64,000 nucleotides of DNA, from positions 14,914,783-14,978,782 of the forward strand of contig ML677366.1 of assembly GCA_007922305.1 (NCBI GenBank), given 5' to 3'. Each line of letters starts with the position of its first letter. Position 1 is the stretch's first letter. Source of the DNA: Dermatemys mawii (taxonomy: Eukaryota; Chordata; Testudines; Dermatemydidae). The notes below the pieces were generated by a model. That model saw only the letters and a list, made by a program, of their open reading frames with translations, ran no database searches and was not told the origin of the DNA. The translations under genes were made by a program, and so were the position numbers. Shown piece by piece: positions 12,001 through 24,000 of the stretch.

Positions 12001-15000
12001 GAAAGATACTAGCTTTTGCATTGTTCAAGATTCATGGCGTCCTCTCTTCAATAGCCTTTGGTAAGGGCCACCATGCTACCAGAGAAAGGGTGAGAGATTG
12101 AATTCCAGTAATACATTATAATATTCGGCCCCTAGTGGCCGTAGAGCTAAACTGCCATTTTTATTTTGTTACCTTGGCTTTATGCAATGCTGAATACTGA
12201 AAGGCATTACGGCCCTGGGTTCTCTTAAGGGAGTGCAGTATACAGTCCTCCACACAGCTTAGACTGGTGGGGGAAGAGGGAGCTCTCTGGGATGTCTTGT
12301 GCACTAAGGAATGCTAGCAGAGAGCCATCTGTGATTGTAGCCAGCTCCTACATTAGGGTCTTCAAGGTGGCAGGGGAAACAGGATATTTCATGTGGCTCC
12401 TTGGTGGGAGAGACACCAAGAACAATCTCAATTATGCTGTATTGTTCTTGGGTTTGTAATACTGTGTGTGTGTTTTTTAAAGGGATGGTCGTCTAAGCCC
12501 AGGGGATGAACTGTTAACACTAAATGGACAATCACTTAAAGAGCTCACCAGCAAAGAGGCTGAATCTCTCATTCAGTCAGCAACAGGCCTGGTGAATTTG
12601 GTGATTGCTAACAAGGTAAGTTTGGGGGCTGTGCCCAACCCACTTCTCCATGGCATTTCAACAGCATTTACCTGAAAGACAAGAGGAATCAGTGCACTGA
12701 ACATCTGGAACATTTGTTTTTTCTCTTCTTGACAATGCCCCAAACCTCATGTGGTCTAAGTCTGCTAACCTTCAGTGTAAGCTCTTCCAGGACAAACAGA
12801 GACTATGGGGAGCCATCAGCCCTTAGAAATTCGAGCTGGGACTATACAATCACTCCTTTCATAAGCACATATCCCACCACTTCATGTTTTCTATGTACAA
12901 ATTGACCAAAGCTGGGGTAGATGAGGGGAAGATCCATAAATCCAGGACCTGGACTGGGAAAGGGCCAAGGACCCAGCAAGTTTGGATCCAAGGCTCTATA
13001 GCTGAGGGACCCACTGCTACAGAGTGCTAGGGTTTGCCATGGGGATTGGAGAGCACGAAGAAGGATTAATAGGACAATGAGGCAGGAGTATTACAAACAA
13101 GCCCTTTTTCAGGGAGCTTGTTTGATTTTTTGTGGGTGGGCCATTTGGTTCTAGATCTCCTGGTTTTAATCTACCCTCAAGCCCACAACTGAGTGGTGCC
13201 GGTTGTATTTCCCTAAAATAGTCCTTGCTGTTTTCCCAGTAATCTGTCATATAGTAAAGGCACTAAAAAAAAAAAAAAAAGAAAGAAAAAAAAAGGAAAG
13301 CCAGAGGTTTTATTACATTTTATATATATATACATTCATTTAAATTAAAACCCCACTTCCCTAATTTGTACGAGAGACTCAGAGTAAATGATTGGACAGG
13401 ACATTCACTTTTTGATAAAAACAAGAAGCATGTTGGCAAAAATTACATGAAGACAGCTGGTACTGGACACTGTCTAGTGCACATTAAGATAGTAGTGTTT
13501 GAAATGGAACTATATTAATGCGGACTAGGGAACTTTTAGTGTGCGCCAGCAGGGTCCACCTGGGCCAGTTAGTGTGCAACATACTAGTGCACAACACACT
13601 AATGCACACTAGAATTTATATCCCGCTAGTACAGACTGAAGCACTGTGTAGACAAGCCCCAAGGCACCATTCCTGCAGTGATTTCCATGGGAGTACTTCC
13701 CTGCCTTGGATCTGCATGGAGCCCTTTCGAAGTCAATGCTGTTCGTGCAGGTGTTCATTGCAAGACTGGGACCTAAATGTTAACGGAAAAAAAAAAGTTC
13801 AATTAGAGCCCAGGAAACTCACGTAGCTAGTACAGGCTTAGTTAGAGAAATGAGAACTGAAGTCTGCAGTCCTGCCCAGAGTGTGCCTCTTCATACTGTA
13901 CATTGTCCCTCACCCTGAGGTCTGGTAGACTCTAACCAGGGGTTTATTTCTTTTTCCTTTCAAAATCGAAGGGGACTTATGTTTTATAAGGCAGACTATG
14001 TTTAACATTTATATTGTGGTAGCACCCAACAGCCTCAGCCAGGTTAGGCCCCATTGTGCACTTTAAAAGTACATTACGTTGGCTGAAAAACAAAACTAAA
14101 AGTTAACAAAAAACTTTTTTCAGATGAGATTCTGGAACTGGCTGCTTAGCCAGAAGCTATAAAATCAGTTTCTCAACAGACCCCTCAGACGACTCTTTGT
14201 GCTTCTTATTCTAAAGAATTCACTAGGGGAAGCAGGCCGGAAAGAAGACATATTTTTTTATGATTTGGCAATGGCGCCACCTGCTGCTGAAGAGGAGAGT
14301 TATCATTCATTGGATCACTGTGATAGGATGCCTCCAAACAGTTCTATTAAAACTAGATTTCAAGAAGTAAGTTACATCTTTTTGTTGGCCTTCAACATCT
14401 TATGACATATAGACCCTGCTCCTATACCATTTTGTGGCCTCCCCAATCCCTGAAAGATTCCCTTGAGTAAAACTGGCTTGGCTTTTTATGGCAAGCCAGT
14501 TTGTCACATACATGTGATTTTATCATAGCTATTTTCCGAGTGATTTAACTCAGAGAGAGAGAGAGAAAGTGCTAATCATCTACCTTCCAAAAATCAGGCC
14601 CCTTTAAAACCAAACCACTAGTCACATCTTATATTTGGACCAGCATATCTATAATTTACCAAGAAATTAAAATATCTTTGTAAGTTTATTGGGGGTGTGA
14701 CAAAGAGGGAGATACATGCAGGATGTGAGGTAAAAAAATGAGTCTAACTTCTAAACTGCATGCATTTGTATGCTAGTCCTCAGGTAAATTACAATTACTG
14801 CTGATGTTTTGAAAGAAACATTACCAAACAAATCATTTAGAACCACCATCCCTCATCATTCCATTTATGCCAAATAAACTGCTTTCTTCCCCAAGTTCTG
14901 GGAATCCAGGCTGAAGTTTGTACAAACTAAACAGAGAATTTTTTTAAAAAATGGAGATTAACTTCCATGTTTTTGTTGTTGCATTTAGTGAAGGGATTAG

Positions 15001-18000
15001 CACTCTCAGTAAAAACATGGCTGGTCAGATTTGTATTTAATAGATTCTGGGTCTCTTTTCAGGAATCCTCAACAGGTGTCTGTAATGAAAGGCCTGTTAA
15101 ATTGGAAATACAAACGAATTGTTTTCTGCACTCTAAAGCCAGCTGCCAAAGGACTCGCAGTAATTCAACCAGTAAGTTTCTAAGAAGAAATATATTCTCT
15201 TGGGAAATTTAAATGCATGAAACTTTCTCAGGTTATGATATCATGATGTTGAAAGAAACAGCCTTTTTTGCCAAGTTTTACTCTGGAGGGTTTTAGCTAA
15301 AATTTCTTCTGTAAGACTCATGGTGCATGAAAAACTAGTATTAAAGAATAGATTCAGATATCCATGCATACTTATCAGTCATGATTCCTGTACATAAAAA
15401 TTATGTAAATACATACACATGCATACCATTTTGCATATTTTAAAGGTACCCTTAACTGGTTCAGACTAGGTTTTGGGAGGAGGGGAAGCTTTGGTTGATT
15501 TTTACTAAAATTAACATTAACAAAAATACTTTTGCAATTTAAAAACATCATTTTTAATTTAAACATTCCTCTTAAGTGTTATCATTCCCAATGGCAACGT
15601 ATGCCAATACTTGAGAAACAGGTATTGCAACTGACTATAAACAAGTCTTTAATAAGGGTAAAATTTACAAGTGTGCCTCCCAGATTTGTGGTCCTACATA
15701 TGGGCACACCTATTTCATTGTGTAGCTCTTTGCATAGACACACACACACACACTGTGTGTCTGACATTTTGATATACGCTGGTAAACAAGTGACATCCTG
15801 GCTCCACTGAAGTAAATTCCAAAACTCTCATTAACTTCTGTAGGACTAGGATTTCACTCACTGTGTTTATGTGCAAAGATGCACATGAGCTTGATTTGTA
15901 GGTTCAATTCTAAAGGTCCCTTTGAGAGATTAAGGAAACAAGCAGCATAAATGCTGAGAAATAAATCAGATCTTTCCATACGTTCAGGTGTTGTTAGTAA
16001 TAGAGGCAGTGATGTTTTTAAATGTATCCGTCTCATGTTGGGAATGTCACTTCAACGGTGCTGTAGTTTTAATGTTAGACTGTGTTAAATGTATTAAATG
16101 AGACATCTGGACATAGAGTTTATGAACTACATTATGATGTTCTCTCCTGTTCTTTGTCTGTACAGACAGACATCACACACAGTTACTTCTCTGACAGTGT
16201 ATTCTGAGTTTATCATTTTCCATAAAGTTTTAAACCTGAGCCCTTACTTCCAAAAATGAAAGATTTTCTGCATATTAATGTCTTTAGGAGAAGTGAGAGC
16301 ACTCTCTACTGTACTGCAATAACTGTATGCAAGTTCTGGTTGTAATTCCTGGAAACAAAAATAATAGTGTTCCGGGGTACTCAGATGGGCTGAGTACAGT
16401 ATCTATTCTCTAATGCACAGACTAGTGATACATGTCCCCCATGTGTTTCATTGGTAAAATATTTGTCACATGGAGATGATTATTCACAATGCTGTTGTCT
16501 GTTTTCCACTGAGTGTAATCAACATAGCTTTTTGACTGAATTAAACTAACAATTTAGCTGAGTCTCTAGGAGACATTTCACTTTTGCCCAGATAATGTGG
16601 CAATGGGCACACTGGGAATGCAAGATAGGTATAAACAGCCAGAAAATAAAATTTATGACAAGGTGCAGTAGCTGAAATAGCTTGTAATGTGCCTGTACAC
16701 AGCATAGGTGAAAGTACAAAAACAATATAGCCAGAGTAGCAGCAGTGAAACAAGATACAGCCAGAAAACCCAATCCTATACTCTGTATGTCAGCATGTTA
16801 AAGCTTTAAACAGGTGAATTACTGCCCAGTCCCCCAGCACTCCATATTCCTTCTACTAGACATGGCATAGCCCAGTGGGTGGTCACTGATGTAGCAGTTT
16901 ATTATAATCAGAAAGCCTGGATCAGGTTCTGGCCTCCTATGGTTGTTTGGCACAGGTGAAATGAACAGAAAGATACTCCAGGGATTCAAACTGTGAAAGC
17001 CTGTAACAGATAGAAATGCCATCGTTATCCAGGTACAAGCTGCCTGATCTTCCTCCTCATGGCTTATGCCAGCAGAACCCTTTAAGGACACATAGTCTAG
17101 CTTTATTACCCACTTCTAAGACAGCTGGGTTGCTGTGTCCTAGAGGGTCTCACCCCTGGGGAAGTGTAGGTAGTGTCTGCACCGCTGTCCTCTTCAGCTG
17201 CTTCTCCCAAGGATGGAGCTTGAATTTGCAGTCACGGCTTCATAGGATCCCACACCAGCAGAGGATGCTCAGAGGATATGCTGAGTCAGCGCATCCCCTC
17301 CTTTCTCTCCCTCCCCACTTGGTCAGTACCACTGTGGTAGGACAGGCTGGGTGCAAGTCCTTCAGCAGAGCAGAGTGGTGTAGACACGGTGCACCAGTGG
17401 GCAGATTTTCCACAACCAGAGGCCTTGCGCCTAGGGTTTTGCTGTAGGGAAAAAAAACCACATCCAGCCTACTGTCTTTTGAAAACCTATATCTACGAAC
17501 ACAAATCTGCCAAACAGTGAAATCTGCTGGGTTCTGGAACAGTCTTTCAAGGAAAGTGGTGAAATACGTATAATAGTCTCACCCTGCACTGGCAGCAGGA
17601 GGAATAGGCCCAGCTAACAAGTCTTTTCATCTGTATCTCCTTTGATTCTGTGATAACTGTCTCTGTGTCTTCTTTATTTTGGGGTAAGTGATTTTGCCCT
17701 CAGGGCATCATGTGACGCAAATAAGAAGCTCCCTTGTAACCAGCCCCTGATATGGAGAGAGAGGGTGATGGATGCAGAAGCTTGTGCATAAAAGTGAATG
17801 GAATGTGTGTGCAACAGGCAGTCTTTGAACAAGGCCTCATGTTTCTGCCATGCACAACTCTCTCTATGAGCTGTGTGCGCCCAGACATTGGTCATGTGAA
17901 GTCACTAGGTGCAACTGAAGCTTGTGAGGTGTGGTTCTTAATGGTGGCTGAGGGAATCCCATCTCTGCCGGGACAGTTATATTTACAACCTGAAAAATCT

Positions 18001-21000
18001 TTCTAAATGGAATTTATTGAGAGCCTGGTCAAGTGTTTGATGCAGAAGTGTTTGAAGCTAATGCTCCTGAAAAATATGGTGTCATGCCTTCTGTCTCCTG
18101 TAGGTGTAAATCCATACTGGATAGGGGAAATTGACTATCCCGTGACAAAGAAATCAGCAGCCTATCGAGACAGACAGCCCCATTCTCTTTCCAGTAACCG
18201 GAAGTCACTCTCTCAGCAGCTAGACTGTACAGCAGGAGGAGGTCCGGTAAGTGCAACAGGAGATCATACACCATGAGAAAGTTACATTCATCAGGCTCAA
18301 CAAGAACACGCCAACCTGCCAAAGCTTTCCTGCCTTAGGGACCCTGCCTCTGCAGACTGCACTAGGGATACAATGAATGAGTGCATCTCTCAGTCTCTCC
18401 AGCCATGCTCCCTGCCAGCGGGAGCATCCCGAGTGAGAGGGATTGGGCTTCCTCAACCTCCCCAGGGTGAATTTTCTGTCTAGTCCACCCCCACACACCT
18501 GCACACAGCCACACTGAACTGACTGTGTGAGGTGCAAGTCCAGACAAGGAGGAAAGGCTCTAGGACAGCACAGCCCCTCCATTGTCCTTTCTCCAGCAGC
18601 TGCTGCCCCTCATCATCCCCTATGCATGTTTTCCAGCTCCAATGGATCCAGAGAAGAGGGGATGCTGTTGTCCCTTTCCTTGGTCACCCCCATAGCCCTC
18701 TCACCTATTTGGAGCTAGCAGAGAGTCCTGCCACTATGACAGCAGAAGAGGCCCTCAGAATGGCTGATCCACCCTGCTGGCCGGCAGCAATGCTGCTGCA
18801 CCTTGAAGAGCTTTACACAGGCCCTTCCTCCGGGGCATGAATTTCAACACACCATGTATAAACGTGCACATACATATTTGCCCATATCTCGGCTCCCTAA
18901 CGGAAGATGGCCACTACCCAGGGTTTTGATGGAGATGTACCTTTCACGGAGTATATTTTTGGCATTGCACAGCCATTTCCCAGATACTCACACTCTTAAC
19001 TCTCTCTATGGTCCTGCACGAAGAAGCTTATTCTGCTGTAGTAATCAAGCCTCATTTCCTGACATATGCAGAAGCTGAATGCTTGATGGGTGTTGAACGC
19101 ATTAGATCCTCATGCAGCTGTTAGTTTCACATCGCTGCATAAACAAATTTGTAGAAAATCAGAACTCTGAGCTTCCCTGCACGTGCGTCTGGCCCAGCTG
19201 AACTTCATGCATACTTAGCATTAGATAGTAACTTGATTCAGTGCTTAAATGAGCTTCGTGCTAATGTTCATATAGGAAGTCTTCATTATTTTCGTTTCCT
19301 TTCTGTCAGCTGGAGTTTGGCAGCAACAAGGTTCAGTATCTAGGGGTTCCTCTGAACAATACAAAACAGAAGTGGCTTGAATCCCCACCCAGTAATCTGG
19401 GAAAACTAAACACCATCCCTGGGCACCTCTAAGAGGCAATACTTCCCCACTTTGCAAGCACTGAGTCTGTATATAACAAAAGAAAAACTTGTATTAAAAA
19501 GGAAAGGAAACCAAGCATTCATCTGAGAAAACACCACAACCACCACTCCAAAGCATGTAGCCATAAACAAACACGTACCCCGTGTGGTGTGAAACTCCGA
19601 CAAATGAACGTCCCTTCAACACGCCCTTTTAGCTGAATATCCTATGCATCTGAAAAAAGGCTAGTGTACCAGGACATGTTCCAGACAATTCTGTTGCCCA
19701 TTGGTTTCTGGATAAACGAGCTATCTGAATTGTGCAAACAAACATTTTAAAACCTTGCACTTTCTGCTTGTGAGATCTCTGTTGTTCCATTAAGACTATA
19801 CTGTCACTGAGCAATTGCACACATTCATCTGGTATGTACAACAAATGCCTGGCTCTGTATTAAAACTATTTTTCTCTTTGCAGGCTGTTTCAAGACCGTC
19901 GAGATCGCTCAGCTCTGCTCAGTTAACACACGCTTGTTGTGGCTCACAGGCTTCCGTAATATCAAACATTGTTTTGATGAAAGGCCAAGGGAAGGTGAGA
20001 TGCTTGTGTATATTACCATAAACAGAATACTAGTCATCTTCCCAGGTATAAATGTACATATCAGATGGGGAGCAAAGGGTGCAGGGAGGCTGGTAATGGG
20101 ACAGTGAGCCTTTCATCTCTGGGTTGCCAGTTCCAATGAGAGCTTGGGCAGCAAGTGGCTACAAATCATCATCCTCTACTGACTGTTTGGTCTGTGTCAT
20201 GTGTTGGCGGTCACAGGCCAGTTCCTAATGGACATACGTCCATATCACACAATCACCACCAACAGCTGACATTTTTCACTGGCATCCTTCCTAACAATGA
20301 GGTCTGCATGGGGTCTGGAGACTGAATCAGCCTCTCCCTTCTAGAGATGCTCCCTCCAAATCAGAGCTGAGAGACAGTGGTGGATTGGCAGTGTGGGGAA
20401 GAATACACTGCCTGTGCCGTACCTGACCTCCAGGTAAATAAAGGACTGCAGCCTCCAGAACCTTTTGACGTGTCACCTTTCACAAACCCCAAACATTCAC
20501 ACAGCAAGATTAAAGCTGAACTCTCTCCTGTTAGGTGCTGACTGCTCTCAACTCCCAACTGACTTAATGGAAATTGAGGGAATCAAGCACCTTGCAGGAT
20601 TGGCTCTCTAGTGTAATTTGTCTTCAGTTTGATTAGGATTTTGCAGTATTTCTTAGCATACCTCCTATACTCTAAGTGAGGGCTCACTCTCCATGCACCT
20701 GCAAATCTGTCATTGAGGCTAATGGAGACTGCATGTGTGCAAGGTAGCTAGAGCATGTTCTCCATGGCAACGTATTACCAATATTGTTTATATCATCTAG
20801 TTAGACTGTGCCTTGCAGTTTGCATCATCCTGACTTGTTAAGCCAGGAAACTCCACAAAATGCAGTCAGTGACAAAGTAGAATTACATAAGCAAGACCCT
20901 CAGTAAAATGATGTACACATGCACAAAACCAAAACGTAGATTTACAAAGACCATTGCTATCACACTTCCAAAAAAAAAATAAAAAAATGCCAAAGGGGTG

Positions 21001-24000
21001 TTCTTGCTCTCTGTCTGGCCACACATTTGCATTAGCATGTATGATGATTTTTTGACAGACTTTCATCTGTAACTTGGGATGCATATAATATGGAAGCTAG
21101 AACTTAAACATGAGCCTTTTAGCCCTGTAAAATCTCTAATAAAGATCTCTTTCTAAATAACAATGTCTAATACAGGTGTAGGGACAACTATCAAAAAGTC
21201 CTTCTGTGGAGTTCAATAAAAATAAATTATCATCATCATCTGTATTATGGTAGCACCTAGGGGCCCTAGTCATGGATCAGGGCCCAAATGTGTGTAATAC
21301 TTTGCACTTCTATAGCACTTTTCATCCAAGGATTTCCATTTGGTTTACAAATACTAATTAAGTACAGTCTCTACTCCTGGGGGAATTCTGTGCCAAAAAA
21401 TTAAAAGTTCTGCACACAATATTTTAAAATTCTGCATATTTTTTGTCAAAATAACACAATATAATCATGCCAATTTCAATGGATTTCAAAATGCCTGTCA
21501 AGTATCTCTGTAACAACAGAAATGATAAAAAAAAATTCAAAAATTCATTTTTTTGACAAATAGTTTCTTTTCTAGGCATATTAAATCAGAACTTTGAGTA
21601 ATAATTCATTTAAACTACAATACAGAAACACATTTCTCTCTCTCCTCAGAAGCAGTGCAAAAGGTTTGGCAATGTCAGGGGTAATGGAGGAACTGAGGGA
21701 GAGGGAAGTAATTGCTGGGAAGGAGTCTGGAGTGGATCTGGAGGGTTGTTGGATGTAAGTGGGAGAAGTATAGAACAGGTTTTTTGGGAGGGAGGGGGAG
21801 ATTGTTAGGGAGTTGAGGAGCTTCCCCCGTGCAGATCCAGGCTGATCCCTAGACTCTCCCATTCAGTCAGGCACATCTGCCCCCATCCCCATGTGTCCCT
21901 GCATCCCTCACTCAGCCCCACTTCTCTGCATATCCATGTGACCCTGCATTTTCCTCCCCCATCCCCATGTGTTCCTGCATTCCCACTTAGCCACCTTCTG
22001 CCCCCAGGCAATCCCTGCCCCTCACTCCCTCATCCCCATGTGTCGCAGCAGCCCCTCCCCATCCATCCCTCTCCTGTTTTCATGTGTCCCTACACCCCCA
22101 TTCAACAACCCTCTGTGTACCTCCCACCTTCACTATCCCTGCACCCATACTCAGCCATCCCCACCCTCTCGTGGCCCTGGATCCTCATTCACATTAGCCC
22201 CTGCCTCAGTCTGTCCCCCTCCAATTAGCCCTTCAGAATCCCAGAACTCCAGCAGCCCCATCTGCCCTCACCATATCCTTCGCCTCCTCACCTGGCCCCA
22301 CAGATAGGGCACTGTGAGGAAGGCATCCTCTTGTCCTCCCTATTGGCAGTCTCCCTATAGCTGGTGAACCGGCTTCTCTCTGTTCTGGTGTCACAGCAAC
22401 CCCACATAGAATGTATTTTCTGTGGAGAAAAAAATCTATAGGGGACATGAATTCTGCAGGTGAGCAGTGTTGCAGAGTTCCCTCAGAAATAAGTCTCAGA
22501 ACATCCCTCTGAGGTGAATATCAGTTCCATTTTATGGGTGGGGAAATTGAGGCAAGAGAGGTTAAATGACTCACCCAAAGCCACATATTAAGTTAGTGGC
22601 AGAGTCAGGAGTATGGAACTTAGTCCTATGCTCTAATCATTAGATGTTACTATTGCAGAACATATATAGTATCAACTTAATTGTTTGTGACTTTTATAAA
22701 GAAGAACTTAGAAGGTATTTAACTGAAATTTTAAGTTGGGGATCACTTTATCCACCTTTGTTTTAAATCTTGTAATGAACATATTAATGTTAATCATACA
22801 ATTTTACTAATTGTTATTTCATAATTTAGGGGTTGGGCTTCAGTATTGTTGGAGGGAAGGACAGTATTTATGGGCCCATTGGTATCTATGTAAAGACCAT
22901 CTTTCCAGGTGGAGCTGCTGCTGCTGATGGAAGATTACAAGAAGGTAGGAAGTTACTATGAAAAATATTTAGAATGATTGTTTGGGGTTTTAAAACATTT
23001 CTAGCACACAAGCAATACTGACATTTAAAATGTAGAACAAAAGAGGATCGGCTTTCTTGTGGGATTGGTGACATAAGGGTCAAAGCCAGCTCAGGTTGAT
23101 TGTGAATGAAAGTTGTTTTCCCCTGAAGATTGTTTGGTGACTGCTGTGTAATGAGATGGTAGTTTAATTTCATCACCTGCATGACAAATATCCACATTCT
23201 AATTGGCATGGCTCCTCTGTTTACATTCTCAGGCCAGGCCTACACTGGGGGTAGGGATCAATCTAAGATACGCAACTTCAGCTACATATCTTAGGTTGAC
23301 TTACCTGGGTGTCCTCGTGGCGGCAAGTCAATCACTGCCGCTCCCCCATTGCCTCCACTTCTGCTTCTCATGGTGGTGGAGTTCCGGAGTCAACGGGAAG
23401 GGCGCTCAAGGATTGATTTATCGTGTCTACACTAGACACAACAGATTGATCCCTGAAAGATCAATCATTACCCGCTGATGTGGCGGGTAGTGTAGATTTA
23501 CCCTCAGAAGAGGTACTAGTGACTCTGCTACCTTTTTAGCCACTGTAAATAGAGATAGGCAGAAGAATGGAGTAGGGAAATCACATATTTTTGCTGTTTT
23601 CACCAACTCCCATTTTCCAATGAAATTTCAAAGTTTTCACCCATTTACTGCAGTATTGCCAACCTCAAGAGAGCAAAAGTCATCAGCCAGACCCCCCAAA
23701 ATCAGGAGGGTGTTTTTTTTTAAAAAAATAAGATCATGTTGTTTAGTATGTCTTTCAATTTTTTAACTCCCCTCTACTCCATTTCCAGTGTGGATATGTG
23801 CTCATTTCAAGCTGAAAAAGGCAAGCGTTAATGACCACAGAAATGCATGCCTCTCCCAGGCTGCTCAGATGGAGACACCACTTACCCAATCCTCATCCCT
23901 AAGATAGGGGAACTGCCATCCATTTCCTCTTACTGCCCTGACCCCAGAGCAACACGTCTATGCCTGGGACCCAGTGGCACCACTTCCCCAACTACCCTCC

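Noticed and set aside
14124..14216. Strong-looking acceptor CTTTTTTCAG at 14123
   Set aside because: All three frames from 14124 meet stops before the open stretch at 14217, so coding use is unlikely.
21805..22307. Proline-rich open frames near 22 kb
   Set aside because: They are translations of C-rich degenerate repeat text inside a transposon-like element.
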